From: Murimonas intestini
Lineage (GTDB): Bacteria > Bacillota > Clostridia > Lachnospirales > Lachnospiraceae
Reading direction: 5' to 3'
NCBI GenBank assembly: GCA_003148945.1
Contig: QGGY01000013.1
Span: 1 to 64,000 of the forward strand
DNA length: 64,000 bases
Shown here: positions 1 to 8,886 of the stretch, piece by piece
Layout of the letters: each line of letters starts with the position of its first letter
Position numbering within the stretch: position 1 is the stretch's first letter
Program-made: the position numbers and the translations under genes
Notes under the pieces: generated by a model
What the model saw: the letters and a program-made list of their open reading frames with translations, nothing else
What the model was told of the DNA's origin: nothing
Databases searched by the model: none

Positions 1-1
1 T

Positions 2-65
2 AAAAATACTCCTTTTCGATAAGAATTGTCATATCTTAATTCTTACCAAAAAGGAGTCATTTTTT
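2..65. terminator. Bidirectional terminator-like inverted repeat
   Basis: Two arms (about 2-27 and 38-65) are nearly perfect reverse complements around a 10-base loop. Core pairings are ACTCC(T)n and AAGAATT. Both strands end in a T run after the stem, so it can end minus-strand ywbE transcription and any plus-strand gene to the left of the window. Confidence 0.6.
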
Positions 66-89
66 TCAAAAGACACAAGTTTATTTACA

Positions 90-188
90 CTACCATCCAT
101 TAAGTTCTTGTCTTTTTGATTCGTCCCTTTTTTGTTCCTCTTTTTCTTTTTCATCACTAATTCCAGCCTTTCCATACTTCAGGTACAT
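90..188 (-). CDS. Possible 32-residue highly charged small ORF
   Basis: Immediately after the ywbE stop codon the same minus-strand frame stays open and encodes a Lys/Glu-rich peptide beginning MYLKYGKAGISDEKEKEEQ and ending at a TAG. A GAGG-type ribosome site lies a little upstream of the ATG, and GTG/TTG alternatives reach position 212. It could be a real small protein, or the remnant of a longer YwbE C-terminus after a nonsense mutation. I recognise no family. Confidence 0.25.
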   Translation of the reverse strand: MYLKYGKAGISDEKEKEEQKRDESKRQELNGW

Positions 189-212
189 AACCACGGCCGC
201 CTGTTTCCTCAA

Positions 213-407
213 CTATTCACAAATTTCCTGTACTCTGCCAACAATGCCGCCTTCCAGCATCACCTTGATACCTCTTGGATGATTTGCCGAATTTGTTAAT
301 ATACGCTGAACGGTACCTTCTGTCAGCTTACCTGTTCTCTGATCCTGTTTCTGTACTACCAGAACCCTGGCGCCTATTTTAATGCTGCTTCTTACTGTTC
401 CATCCAT
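213..407 (-). CDS. ywbE: YwbE-like small protein (DUF2196)
   Basis: This 64-residue protein has the compact YwbE pattern: an early IKIGARVLVVQKQDQRTGKL segment, then GTVQRILTN, HPRGIKVMLEGGIVGRV and a short tail. YwbE proteins are about 60-70 residues, so it looks full length. Family function is unknown; the fold is usually described as a small beta-barrel. The promoter just upstream is one of three copies of a module also found before the MNT/HEPN genes at 10.1 and 11.2 kb, and a fragment of this gene's 5' end is duplicated at about 10320-10386. This ties the locus to the toxin-antitoxin array. Confidence 0.75.
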   Translation of the reverse strand: MDGTVRSSIKIGARVLVVQKQDQRTGKLTEGTVQRILTNSANHPRGIKVMLEGGIVGRVQEICE

Positions 408-468
408 GTTTTTCCTTATCTCCTAATCATTTTGATGGTTATTTAATCACTTTTCAGACTTTATTTAT

Positions 469-497
469 ATTATATCTGAAATCCATTCCCTTTAACA
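469..497 (-). promoter_or_regulatory. Promoter of ywbE, shared module copy 1
   Basis: Read on the minus strand: -35 TGTTAA, 17-base spacer, -10 TATAAT. The -10 is framed by an inverted TTTCAG / CTGAAA pair (about 455-482) that could be an operator. The same arrangement occurs at 10171-10199 and, with a degenerate operator, at 11276-11304. Confidence 0.55.
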
Positions 498-589
498 GCT
501 TTTATTATAAGTATTGTTATCTGCCGTTATGGGTACATACTTCAGTAACTGTTTGATTACCATCTTTTTGCCTTCCATATGTAGTTACT

Positions 590-815
590 TTTCCACAGGC
601 TGTCGGCATAAGTACCCTGACAGCATTTTGGAAACCAGAATTCATACCAAGAAAGGCGCATCACTGCAAAATGTGGACCATCCATCATTATATATGCTGG
701 AAATAACGAAACAGAATTTGAAATGGAGCTGGCATGGAGCAATCGGCAAAAATCCCTGCCAACTTGGTGACAATGCGTTCCATCTGGCCTTTCCGGTTGA
801 CAATTTTAATCCTTC
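590..815 (+). pseudogene. Glyoxalase/VOC-family relic
   Basis: On the plus strand, one frame reads GNNETEFEMELAWSNRQ and the next reads QLGDNAFHLAFPVDNF. Together these match the metal-site stretch of lactoylglutathione-lyase-like VOC proteins (roughly a LELTW segment followed by LGDNEFHLAFxVDDF). The two halves are in different frames, and no start or C-terminal half is visible. It therefore looks like a decayed fragment left beside the acetyltransferase. Identification is by eye over about 35 residues. Confidence 0.4.
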
Positions 816-1381
816 TCCTTTATATCATTTTCAATATTCCGAATTACTTTGGCTGGCACTCCTCCGGCAACGCAGTTATCCGGAATATCCTTAGTGACTA
901 CAGCTCCTGCTGCAATCACAACATTATTCCCGATGGAGACACCGGGCAAAATGGTTACATTGCCGCCAACCCACACATCGTTGCCTATGCTGACAGGCTT
1001 TGCAATGCCAAGGTGCCTGCGGCGGCCAAGGGGTGAAATCGGATGATTCACCGTAGTTATCAATGTGTTTGGACCGATCATGACATAATCTCCAATACAG
1101 ACCGGCGCAATATCTAAAATCGTAACATTATAATTCGTGAGAAAATTTTTCCCAACATGGATATTTTTTCCGTTGTCACAGTTGAAAACCGGCAGGATGG
1201 TGGCGTTTTCTCCGACGGAACTAAAAAGGCTTTTTATAGCTGCCTCCCTCTCTTCTGTATTTTGCATTGGAATAGCGTTAAGCTTACGGCACCATTCTAA
1301 AGCATGGATCTTTAGGCCATCCACCTTCGGATCCCAAAAATCGTATTCTAAACCGGCATTTAATTTTTCAAGTTCTGTCAT
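806..1381 (-). CDS. Sugar O-acetyltransferase (maltose/galactoside acetyltransferase family)
   Basis: This 191-residue left-handed beta-helix acetyltransferase would transfer acetyl from acetyl-CoA to a sugar hydroxyl in the cytoplasm. The N-terminal cap (EKLNAGLEYDFWDPKV, about residues 5-20) is the Mac domain typical of Maa/LacA enzymes. Hexapeptide repeats follow (IGDYVMIGPN, IGNDVWVGGNVTILPGVSIG), with the expected catalytic His in TTVNHPI. I chose the internal ATG at 1381 because an AGAAAGGAAG ribosome site precedes it and the length matches the family; the longer frame adds 39 unrelated residues. It lies 134 bases downstream of the MATE gene and may share its transcript. Confidence 0.88.
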   Translation of the reverse strand: MTELEKLNAGLEYDFWDPKVDGLKIHALEWCRKLNAIPMQNTEEREAAIKSLFSSVGENATILPVFNCDNGKNIHVGKNFLTNYNVTILDIAPVCIGDYVMIGPNTLITTVNHPISPLGRRRHLGIAKPVSIGNDVWVGGNVTILPGVSIGNNVVIAAGAVVTKDIPDNCVAGGVPAKVIRNIENDIKEKD

Positions 1382-1515
1382 ATTTATTATCTTCCTTTCT
1401 GCAGATGAAGAGCCCTGCTTCCGCATGAAACCCGGGAATTCGCCAGAGCCATTTTTATTCATACCCTGACAGACAGTATATCTCCATAAAAATTTCATTT
1501 TTAGCTTGCCGGCTG

Positions 1516-2874
1516 CTATCTTGTAATATTTTTCAACCAGCCATACCTTTTATAATGCAAAATGGCCACGGGAACTTTTACTACTTCATCCAGATTTATA
1601 ATGAGGAACACAATAACCACCGGTAAATGAAAATAAAAGGCAGCAAGAAAACCAGCGGGAACAGCAAACATCCACATGGTTACAGTATCACAGATCAAAC
1701 CAAATTTTGAATCACCGCCGGCTGGAAATACACCGGCAATCGTCATCATATTGATGGATTTAGCAATCATATAGCAGGCGCAAAGTATCAGCATCCATTT
1801 TAAATAATCCGTAGCCTGTTCGCTCAAAACCGTTACGTTTATAATAACAGGGGACAGCGCAACTAAAAGCAGACCGGACACGATACCGCTGATCACGGCC
1901 ATCTTCCAAAGTATCCCACCGTATTTTTTTGCCTGTTCTAAGTTTCCTGTACCAAGTTCATTGCCAATAATAATGCCGCCCCCATTTGCAAGCCCTGTAC
2001 AAAAGCTTACAATGAGATTTTTTACAATATTTGTAATCGAGTTGGCCGCCACTGCGTCATTTCCCAAATGCCCCATGATCACAGAATACATCGTAAAACC
2101 CACACCCCAGACAAGATAATCACCCAGCATTGGCAGACTGTATACCCAGTAATCTCTCACCAGCTGCTTATCGGCAGAAAAGCAAAGCTTTACATGGAGT
2201 CTGGCATGTTTTTCCCGCAGAGATTCTGCCTGCGCCCAGACCAGTTCAATCAGCTTTGAAACAGAAGTGGCAAGGGCAGCGCCCGCAATCCCCATTTTTG
2301 GGAAAAAGAATAACCCGAAGATGAGTGCAATGTTCAAAAATATATTGATTACAACCGCAGTTGATCCAATCACCATGCTTTTCACTGCGTATCCTGTATT
2401 TTTCAGCACACAGAGATAAATCTGTGATATACCGGTGAACAAATATGATATTGCCACAATACGGAGATAAACAATGCCTCCTTCAATAAGTTGGGACTCT
2501 TTTGTGAAAATTCGCATCAGCATTTCCGGAGCCAATAAAGATGCAAGAAAAAATACTGTGGAAATCAAAACGGATACTTTTGTAACATAAGCAAAAATCT
2601 TTTCAATTGAGTCCATATCACCTTTTCCGTAATACTGGGCTGCCAGGATACTTGTCCCCATTGTCAGCCCACCCATAAAAAGATTAAAAACAAATGTAAT
2701 CTGCCCTGCCAGGGAAACAGCTGAAAGAGAATCCTGATTGACAAAGCCGAGCATCAGTGCATCTGATGCGCTAACTGCCGCTAACATAAATTGCTGAAAT
2801 GCGATTGGCAGAACAAGCGAGAACAGTTTTCGGTAAAAAGCAGAGTTTCCCCCGCCTAAAATTTGAGATTTCAT
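1516..2874 (-). CDS. MATE-family multidrug/cation efflux transporter
   Basis: This 452-residue membrane protein has about 12 hydrophobic segments in two internally similar halves, the MATE layout. It begins with FYRKLFSLVLPIAFQQFMLA and repeats the pattern in the second half (YWVYSLPMLGDYLVWGVGFT). Such proteins export drugs or metabolites using Na+ or H+ gradients. GGAGG sits 5 bases before the ATG. It is divergent from the AraC regulator across about 260 bases, which suggests that regulator controls it. The substrate cannot be read from sequence. Confidence 0.9.
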   Translation of the reverse strand: MKSQILGGGNSAFYRKLFSLVLPIAFQQFMLAAVSASDALMLGFVNQDSLSAVSLAGQITFVFNLFMGGLTMGTSILAAQYYGKGDMDSIEKIFAYVTKVSVLISTVFFLASLLAPEMLMRIFTKESQLIEGGIVYLRIVAISYLFTGISQIYLCVLKNTGYAVKSMVIGSTAVVINIFLNIALIFGLFFFPKMGIAGAALATSVSKLIELVWAQAESLREKHARLHVKLCFSADKQLVRDYWVYSLPMLGDYLVWGVGFTMYSVIMGHLGNDAVAANSITNIVKNLIVSFCTGLANGGGIIIGNELGTGNLEQAKKYGGILWKMAVISGIVSGLLLVALSPVIINVTVLSEQATDYLKWMLILCACYMIAKSINMMTIAGVFPAGGDSKFGLICDTVTMWMFAVPAGFLAAFYFHLPVVIVFLIINLDEVVKVPVAILHYKRYGWLKNITR

Positions 2875-3134
2875 AATTGCCTCCTATATATAGTAGTATC
2901 ACGTAACTATTATAAAGAGGGTTATAAAACAAAACAGCGCTAAAACTTAACATTACTACTGGTGTTTTCTAATATAACTTTGTATAATGAAAGTTGGAAT
3001 TAATAGAGAGGCTGGCAATATGTATTTCCGCAGTATTATGCTCCAGATACCACTATAGTTAACATAATGAGTCAGCGGCAGATGATCAATCATAGTGATT
3101 TTAATCGTTTTTTATATGAAAGAAGAGGAATGAT

Positions 3135-4091
3135 ATGGGAAAAGAAATTTTTTGTGCTTCCATCGAACAACTTCGGAAACAATTTTTAACATTAGATTGG
3201 ACCTACCACGATTTTCCTGTGGGAAGCCATTCAGAAAAAATGTTTTGCTGGCCAGGGGAGCCGGAAGAAGAAATTCTGATCTGTGTCCATCAAAGCGGCG
3301 GACGTCAGGAGCTTTTTCACCGCCATGACTTTTTTTATTTTAATTTCACCTATCAGGGCGAATATGATTCTATCAGCTATAAGTATGACAACCGTATCAC
3401 CATCAGGGAAGGAGAACTCTACGCAGGCCAGCCTTTTGCCGGGCATGCGCTCTGTGTCCATGATGATAAGGAAACGACGATCATTGGTGTCCTGATACAG
3501 CGTGAAACCTTTTTTAGGACTTTCCTGCCCATGCTGTCCTCTAACACAAAACTGTTTCATTTTCTGCTTGACCCGGCTACAAATGAATTCTCTGATGAGT
3601 ATATGCATTTCAAAATTGAACATGACTGTAACATACGGACACTGCTTGAGATGATGGTCATAGAGTATGCAAATAAACAGGAAGACACTCAGGCCGTTTT
3701 AAAGTCACTTACCCTTTCTTTTCTGCTGCAAATAGCACGGCAATTTGTCCATGCAAACCAGGCTTCATCCGCCGGGAGTTTATCAGAAAAAATTGTACAG
3801 TATATGGGCGAACATTTTGATAGTGTGACGCTTAAAGATATAGCGAAACATTTTTCCTATCATCCGAACTATGTGTCTACCCTTCTGCATCGTGAACTGG
3901 GCAAATCTTTTTCGGAAATTCTTCTGGAGCAGCGGATGGAACGGGCTGTTATTCTGCTAAAAGGAACAACTTTGCCCATTGAAGAAATTGCGGCATTACT
4001 TGGCTATAGCAACAGCAGCAATTTTTACAAAGCATTCCGGGAATACTTTAAATATTCACCTCGTGAGTACATAGCTGCTCAGAATGAATAG
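3135..4091 (+). CDS. AraC-family transcriptional regulator
   Basis: In this 318-residue regulator the first ~200 residues form a cupin-like sensing domain (RQELFHRHDFFYFNFTYQGE). The last ~100 are the double helix-turn-helix AraC domain, with the second helix ending IEEIAALLGYSNSSNFYKAF followed by YSPREYI. The start has AGAGGA nine bases upstream. It is divergent from the MATE/acetyltransferase genes and is their most likely regulator; the effector is unknown. A TATAAT at about 2983-2988 is a plausible -10 for this gene. Confidence 0.9.
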   Translation: MGKEIFCASIEQLRKQFLTLDWTYHDFPVGSHSEKMFCWPGEPEEEILICVHQSGGRQELFHRHDFFYFNFTYQGEYDSISYKYDNRITIREGELYAGQPFAGHALCVHDDKETTIIGVLIQRETFFRTFLPMLSSNTKLFHFLLDPATNEFSDEYMHFKIEHDCNIRTLLEMMVIEYANKQEDTQAVLKSLTLSFLLQIARQFVHANQASSAGSLSEKIVQYMGEHFDSVTLKDIAKHFSYHPNYVSTLLHRELGKSFSEILLEQRMERAVILLKGTTLPIEEIAALLGYSNSSNFYKAFREYFKYSPREYIAAQNE

Positions 4092-4144
4092 ATCTGGGGA
4101 TTTTTTTATCTCATCCAGCCTTTGATACTCCCTATGAAAGAATT

Positions 4145-4169
4145 AGGCAGAACCCTAAAGATTCTGCCT
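4145..4169. terminator. Hairpin between convergent genes
   Basis: AGGCAGAA and TTCTGCCT form an 8-bp perfect stem with a 9-base loop, between the 3' ends of the AraC gene and the propeller gene. It lacks a strong T run, so it may be a weak bidirectional terminator. Confidence 0.4.
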
Positions 4170-4209
4170 GGAGATATTGCTTCGCTACTATAGAAAGCGA
4201 TCAAAAATA

Positions 4210-5208
4210 TTAAACATTTCCTTCAAGCGGCAGAAAGACTGGTGTACTTCTTTCACTCAAATCAAACATTGTAACTCCCAGTTGGTCTTTGTCCCACAAC
4301 CGAGATGCACAACAAAAAATAATATCTTTATCATAGATGCTGACCGCCTGACTAATAAAAGACAGACCCTTTGAAGACCCCCACACAATACCCCCACTAT
4401 TTTTTTGAAAAATAACATTATTATGCGCTTTAAAATTCTTTGTTGTCACAATTTCTATAGGTTTTGCCACATATCCTAATGGCTCCGCAAAGGTACCGGA
4501 AAAAATCGCATCTCTTTCCACCTCTGTCCCATCAACAGAATATTTATGATAATAACGATTCCATGCTTTGTCATCATCAAAAACAAAATAGCACACCTCA
4601 TTCCCATCCTTTTCCAAAGCTGTAATACGTTTTTTTTCATTTTCATATATTGTGCTTAGTATACCTGTTTCACTATCCAAACAAATGACAGAATTCATGT
4701 TAGCCAAATATATTTTTCCGTTGTTTTCTGTAACCACACTAATGCCTCCGAACATCTTATAATCCCAACTCCAAACATTGCCTGTGTATTCCATTTTATA
4801 TATTTTGTTCCAATTGTTTAGTATGATACCATCTCCTACAACAAAAAAACGATACGAAACTAAATCCTGTCCGAAAAATTTCCCACTCTCTCCGCTATTC
4901 AAATTTTCCCAATATATAACCTTATCTTTAGTAACCTTCCATACTAAAATGCCAAACTTTATCTGTGCCTCACAGTCTTCTGGTAATTCTTTAACAAGAG
5001 ATACCCTTCTGTTCAGCAAATTAACAGACACTACATGCCCATCCAGAATGAAATATTCTTTCTGCTCTTTTTTTTCTGTTCCCTGAATTGACAGTGCAGC
5101 AAATATCTCTTCTTTACTATATCCCAATTCTGCTCCTATGGCTAATGGATTCCTTTTTCCAAAATCTTTATGTCCCCTTATTCTCTGCATAATTTCATTT
5201 TCTCTCAT
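4210..5208 (-). CDS. Conserved hypothetical, beta-propeller-like protein (last gene of WYL operon)
   Basis: This 332-residue soluble protein has no signal peptide or membrane segment. From residue ~55 on it is built of short beta-strand repeats with aromatic turns (YFILDGHVVSVNL, VIYWENLNSGESGKFFG, GKIYLANMNSVICLDSETG), resembling WD/PQQ-type propellers. The N-terminal ~45 residues look helical. The ATG at 5208 is preferred over an upstream in-frame start because GGGAGG lies 5 bases before it. It follows the glycine-zipper gene by 44 bases, so it is co-transcribed with the WYL cluster. I recognise no named family; a role as recognition or scaffold subunit is only a guess. Confidence 0.6.
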   Translation of the reverse strand: MRENEIMQRIRGHKDFGKRNPLAIGAELGYSKEEIFAALSIQGTEKKEQKEYFILDGHVVSVNLLNRRVSLVKELPEDCEAQIKFGILVWKVTKDKVIYWENLNSGESGKFFGQDLVSYRFFVVGDGIILNNWNKIYKMEYTGNVWSWDYKMFGGISVVTENNGKIYLANMNSVICLDSETGILSTIYENEKKRITALEKDGNEVCYFVFDDDKAWNRYYHKYSVDGTEVERDAIFSGTFAEPLGYVAKPIEIVTTKNFKAHNNVIFQKNSGGIVWGSSKGLSFISQAVSIYDKDIIFCCASRLWDKDQLGVTMFDLSERSTPVFLPLEGNV

Positions 5209-5252
5209 AATTGCCTCCCGCATTTATCCTTATATTTTCATATAAATCTAAT

Positions 5253-6278
5253 CTAATTCAGTTCCTCAACTATTTTCTCTGCCTGTTGTATAGACACGTT
5301 GACATCCTCACTATTTATCTTGTTCATCTCCGCATCATTATCCGCTTTTATCACAAGGTTCACCTTACACATTTTATAGAGCAGTCCCACTAACAACACG
5401 GTATTCTGTGTCGCCAGCTTTTCTTCTGGTGTAAACATATTCCAATCTGTTTTATGCACATCATTGATTGTAAATGATATCCACGCAAAATTTTCCAAGT
5501 ATAATGCTCTGACTTTTTTTAATGATTGGATATACTTGCTTGCTGTATCTTTTAAACTATTTAAATATAAGCATATTTCATTTATTGTCTTTTCTGCATT
5601 TTTCATTTCAGCGTATGTAGTATCTGCTTGGACAGCCAACTTATCAGCCGATTTAGCAAAAATAATTCCCCCAACAAAAAGAGCTGCTCCAACTGCTGTA
5701 GCACCCAAAATAGTGCTCCCCAGTGCCATTCCACCTCCGCCAGCCTTTAGTGCACCACCTCCCAGCGCGGCCAATGTTGCATTTGTTGCCGCTGCCCCAC
5801 TTAAAGAAGAAATTGCTGTCCCCGTGGATGCTGCACCGAATGCCATTACAGCAGAAGTTGCCACACCACTCGCTGCAAAGCCTCCCGCCGTTCCAAGTGC
5901 TGCTCCGCTTAATGCTCCCAAAATCACTGTTGCTCCAACAGATGCCTTTTCTAATTCCTCTCTGTCATATTTGGGAAGTTTAATACCATTCTTATTATAC
6001 TCCTTAAACTTTGGTCTATTTTGTATTTTTTCAATCGTATCTGAAAATGAACTAAAATTTTTTAATATATCCAGTTCCAGATTTCCCAGTTCATCCATCA
6101 TTCCACTTGTTAATTCATTCGTTGTTTCAAACCTGTTTATATTACTCTGATGTTGTTTTTCTGCACTTTTTAAAGTATTATTGGCCTCCCCCATTTTCGC
6201 TCCACCATATGCACCTGCTACAACACCTCCAGCACCTGCAATCGCTGCTCCTATCCCCAAAATTAATGGCAATGGCAT
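5253..6278 (-). CDS. Glycine-zipper membrane protein of WYL operon
   Basis: This 341-residue protein starts with a Gly/Ala-rich hydrophobic hairpin (LGIGAAIAGAGGVVAGAYGG, residues ~6-25). A predicted coiled-coil stretch (LKSAEKQHQSNINRFE) follows, then a second long Gly/Ala/Ser-rich hydrophobic block (~residues 125-215, with TVILGALSGAALGTAGGFAA) and a helical C-terminal domain. Glycine-zipper hairpins typify pore-forming or membrane-inserting proteins. The ATG at 6278 has GGAGG seven bases upstream; that ribosome site overlaps the end of the preceding YkgJ-like gene, implying translational coupling. I recognise no experimentally named family. A membrane-active effector role is inference. Confidence 0.6.
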   Translation of the reverse strand: MPLPLILGIGAAIAGAGGVVAGAYGGAKMGEANNTLKSAEKQHQSNINRFETTNELTSGMMDELGNLELDILKNFSSFSDTIEKIQNRPKFKEYNKNGIKLPKYDREELEKASVGATVILGALSGAALGTAGGFAASGVATSAVMAFGAASTGTAISSLSGAAATNATLAALGGGALKAGGGGMALGSTILGATAVGAALFVGGIIFAKSADKLAVQADTTYAEMKNAEKTINEICLYLNSLKDTASKYIQSLKKVRALYLENFAWISFTINDVHKTDWNMFTPEEKLATQNTVLLVGLLYKMCKVNLVIKADNDAEMNKINSEDVNVSIQQAEKIVEELN

Positions 6279-6280
6279 AT

Positions 6281-6529
6281 TCATTCCTCCTTCTGCAATT
6301 TTCTGCACATTTCTTTATTTAATTTGTAATATTGCTCCCGCCCCATGAAATTTCTGAAATATAATTCATAGCAAAGGTCTACTCTGCATAATACAGGTCT
6401 GTCTTTATAAATAGAGCATATATTATCCTGTAAATATTTGCAAACTCCATCTCCTCGATCCAACTTACGGTACAATGAAGATTTGCTTAAATTCCGGCAA
6501 CAGCAACCGCATTTTTCACATTTAAACAT
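6281..6529 (-). CDS. YkgJ-type CxxCxxCC metal-cluster mini-protein
   Basis: This 82-residue protein begins MFKCEKCGCCCRNLS, then GDGVCKYLQDNICSIYKDRP and LCRVD. That is the Cys spacing of the YkgJ/UPF0153 zinc- or iron-chelating domain. Its start codon shares one base with the stop of the upstream 435-residue gene (TAATG), so the two are translationally coupled. Its stop overlaps the ribosome site of the next gene. This tight packing makes it an obligate member of the five-gene operon. Family function is unknown; a metal-dependent maturation or redox-sensing role is plausible. Confidence 0.75.
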   Translation of the reverse strand: MFKCEKCGCCCRNLSKSSLYRKLDRGDGVCKYLQDNICSIYKDRPVLCRVDLCYELYFRNFMGREQYYKLNKEMCRKLQKEE

Positions 6530-7836
6530 TATTCAAATTCCAAAGTTCCGTTTTTATCTGACATATGTTCATCAAAATCTCCTTGCCATGCTTTTTCAAT
6601 CTTTAGACTCTCATATGTATGAAATAGTTTCTTATTTAATTCTTCTGCATTTTCCGCAGATTCAAAAATTTTTATTACGATATTATACTGCTCCGTTTCT
6701 TTCTTAAATGATTCTGCATCAATTCTCTTTAATTCATACAAATATTCCTGCAGCGCCTCATTGATTCTTTTATATGCTTCAATTTCTCTCTGAAGGTCAA
6801 TTCCAAGTCCTACTCTAATACAAACCTCTTTTAAAACAAGCATAACCAAACGAAGCCATGCAACCAGATTTAATCTCATAAAAAGCAATAACATATTTCC
6901 CCCGGAACGTATGCCTGCATCAATACCATCAATGACACATAATGTTCCATTCCCTAAAAAAAGCATTATCCGAAAATCTGCATACTGGCTGGACGGAATA
7001 CATTCTCTCAGCGGCATATGATATTGAAAACGCCTTCTAATTGCCCATATTAATCGAATAGCAAGTTCTGTTATAACAACTGGAATTGCCTGTGCTAAAC
7101 CAAAACGAAAATCCATTCCATTTTGAAAAGCTCTTGTAGCGATTGTTGCTAAATCCTGCCTATCCTTCCCAACATCGAATTTTCCAAATGTGCAAAAGCC
7201 AAACAATTCATAAAATGGCATTACTATCCCGGTTCCTCTGCCCTTAGCTCCAGATGATCCCGCCACATCAGACATCAAATGCCCAAACCAATTTGCAATA
7301 CCACAAAAAATTTTTGCAATAAAGTTCCCTCCTTGCAATCCAGATCCATCTGTGGCAATATAAATTAGTTCTCCCTGGGATATAAACGCAGATGTATTCG
7401 TAAACTGGTTTAAAATCGAAAAAAATAAGCCTACAGGATCGGGAGAGTGAGCTATTGATTTCATATGATGATTTTTCGTAGTCATACCTGACAATTTATC
7501 TTTATTTAATCCCCCTATATCACTTACCGATCTCTGATCATAATTCACTTTATAGTTTCTTTCCAAATAACCTATCGCACTAGAAATGTTATTTTCTTTT
7601 CCTTCTCCTGGTTTCCAGCCTACTTTTCTCGCAAATGCTAACACTGTCTTATCGATTTGAGCATCTGTCCAGCCTCCCAACACACTCTCACCTGGCGCAC
7701 CTACTAAAAAAATATCTACTAAGCCTCCAACAGCACCACAGGCTACTGCTGCTAAATAGTCATATTTATCACATTTATCCTTCGTTTGCAATAATTCCCT
7801 ATTCTCTGTAGATTCCTTAATAATCTTTTCGTACAT
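6529..7836 (-). CDS. Conserved hypothetical membrane-associated protein of WYL operon
   Basis: This 435-residue protein has a hydrophobic Gly-rich N-terminal segment (YLAAVACGAVGGLVDIFLVG, residues ~23-42). Further hydrophobic stretches follow in the middle (AIPVVITELAIRLIWAI; MLLLFMRLNLVAWLRLVMLV), and the C-terminus (from ~340) is charged and helical. Residues ~85-150 contain SPDPVGLFFSILNQFT and FISQGELIYIATDGSGLQGG, which read like a conserved globular core. I moved the start from 7857 to the ATG at 7836 because AGAGG lies eight bases before it and nothing precedes the outer ATG. I do not recognise a named family. It sits between the WYL regulator and the coupled CxxCxxCC gene. Confidence 0.6.
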   Translation of the reverse strand: MYEKIIKESTENRELLQTKDKCDKYDYLAAVACGAVGGLVDIFLVGAPGESVLGGWTDAQIDKTVLAFARKVGWKPGEGKENNISSAIGYLERNYKVNYDQRSVSDIGGLNKDKLSGMTTKNHHMKSIAHSPDPVGLFFSILNQFTNTSAFISQGELIYIATDGSGLQGGNFIAKIFCGIANWFGHLMSDVAGSSGAKGRGTGIVMPFYELFGFCTFGKFDVGKDRQDLATIATRAFQNGMDFRFGLAQAIPVVITELAIRLIWAIRRRFQYHMPLRECIPSSQYADFRIMLFLGNGTLCVIDGIDAGIRSGGNMLLLFMRLNLVAWLRLVMLVLKEVCIRVGLGIDLQREIEAYKRINEALQEYLYELKRIDAESFKKETEQYNIVIKIFESAENAEELNKKLFHTYESLKIEKAWQGDFDEHMSDKNGTLEFE

Positions 7837-7910
7837 ATTTGTATTCCTCTCGCTCATAGTACAAACTGTATTTGTATTTTTTGCAATTTGTAATTATAAA
7901 CGTTTTCTAC

Positions 7911-8864
7911 TCAATTTATAATCTCAATCATTTCTCCCTGACTTCTTAGCCACATATCAACCCCTTTACCAAATACTTCTGCTGATAAGGTATAGACACC
8001 ATTTTCTTCAGAAAGTATTTGCGCAGTCGGCAAGCGATCCATTACAGCATCAATGTCTGCGCCAAAATACTTAAACCTGACTTTATGCAGACTGCCTCCA
8101 TACATAAACTGAACCCGTTTTCGAAACTCTCCTTCCTCAAATCTGCTACTGTATGGAATGTAGAATTTTTCATTCAAGACTGTCATACTTCTTATACGGT
8201 CAATCCGGTAGATAGTTGGACTAGAATCATTAAGTATATCAAAGTTTATCCGAACATCCTCATCGTCGATAAATGCTGTAAGGTAAAAATAGTATTCCGA
8301 AAACATGATAGCCACAGGCTTCAATTTTCTTTTTACAATGGTTCTATCTTTCATACGGGTATACTCAATCTCAATATATTTACATCCCCGGATTGCCAAC
8401 CCAATATCCCAGATTGTATCAATAAACTTAGTTTTATGCCGTGGCTCTATATAGTGAAATGCCTCATTACTGATAAGATCAGCTACCAACTTCTGATTTT
8501 CTTTAGGAACACAACAGGATATCAGCTTATTCAATATTTCCATCATTTCCTGTTTTGTAAACGCCCGGCTATCCAGCAGGATTTTGCACAATGCCAAAAT
8601 CTCTCCATTTGAAAACTTCATTTTGTATACCTGCTCCAATCGATACCCTTTACTAATACGGTCATATATAACGGAATTAATGCACCCTTCTCTTTCACCA
8701 TCTATTCCAAGATAATTACGGATATCATCAATATCTCTCTGAATGCTGCGTTCATTTACACCATAGTTAACGGATTCTTCTGCTTTGCTAACAAGGTATC
8801 CATTCATAAGTTTTGTATATATACCAAGTACTCGTTCAATTTTGTTGTTTTTAAAATCTTCCAT
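7911..8864 (-). CDS. WYL-domain transcriptional regulator
   Basis: The 317-residue protein has an N-terminal winged helix (ERVLGIYTKLMNGYLVSKAE, then NERSIQRDIDDIRNYLG). The WYL region carries IEIEYTRMKDRTIVKRKLKPVAI and YYFYLTAFIDDE, followed by a WCX-like C-terminal domain ending VFGKGVDMWLRSQGEMIEII. WYL regulators sense nucleic-acid or nucleotide ligands and often control phage-defence loci (for example CapW and BrxR). The ATG at 8864 follows GGAGGTGACT; the outer ATG overlaps that site. It leads the five-gene operon and probably autoregulates it. Confidence 0.9.
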   Translation of the reverse strand: MEDFKNNKIERVLGIYTKLMNGYLVSKAEESVNYGVNERSIQRDIDDIRNYLGIDGEREGCINSVIYDRISKGYRLEQVYKMKFSNGEILALCKILLDSRAFTKQEMMEILNKLISCCVPKENQKLVADLISNEAFHYIEPRHKTKFIDTIWDIGLAIRGCKYIEIEYTRMKDRTIVKRKLKPVAIMFSEYYFYLTAFIDDEDVRINFDILNDSSPTIYRIDRIRSMTVLNEKFYIPYSSRFEEGEFRKRVQFMYGGSLHKVRFKYFGADIDAVMDRLPTAQILSEENGVYTLSAEVFGKGVDMWLRSQGEMIEIIN

Positions 8865-8886
8865 AGTCACCTCCATCTATGGTTTT

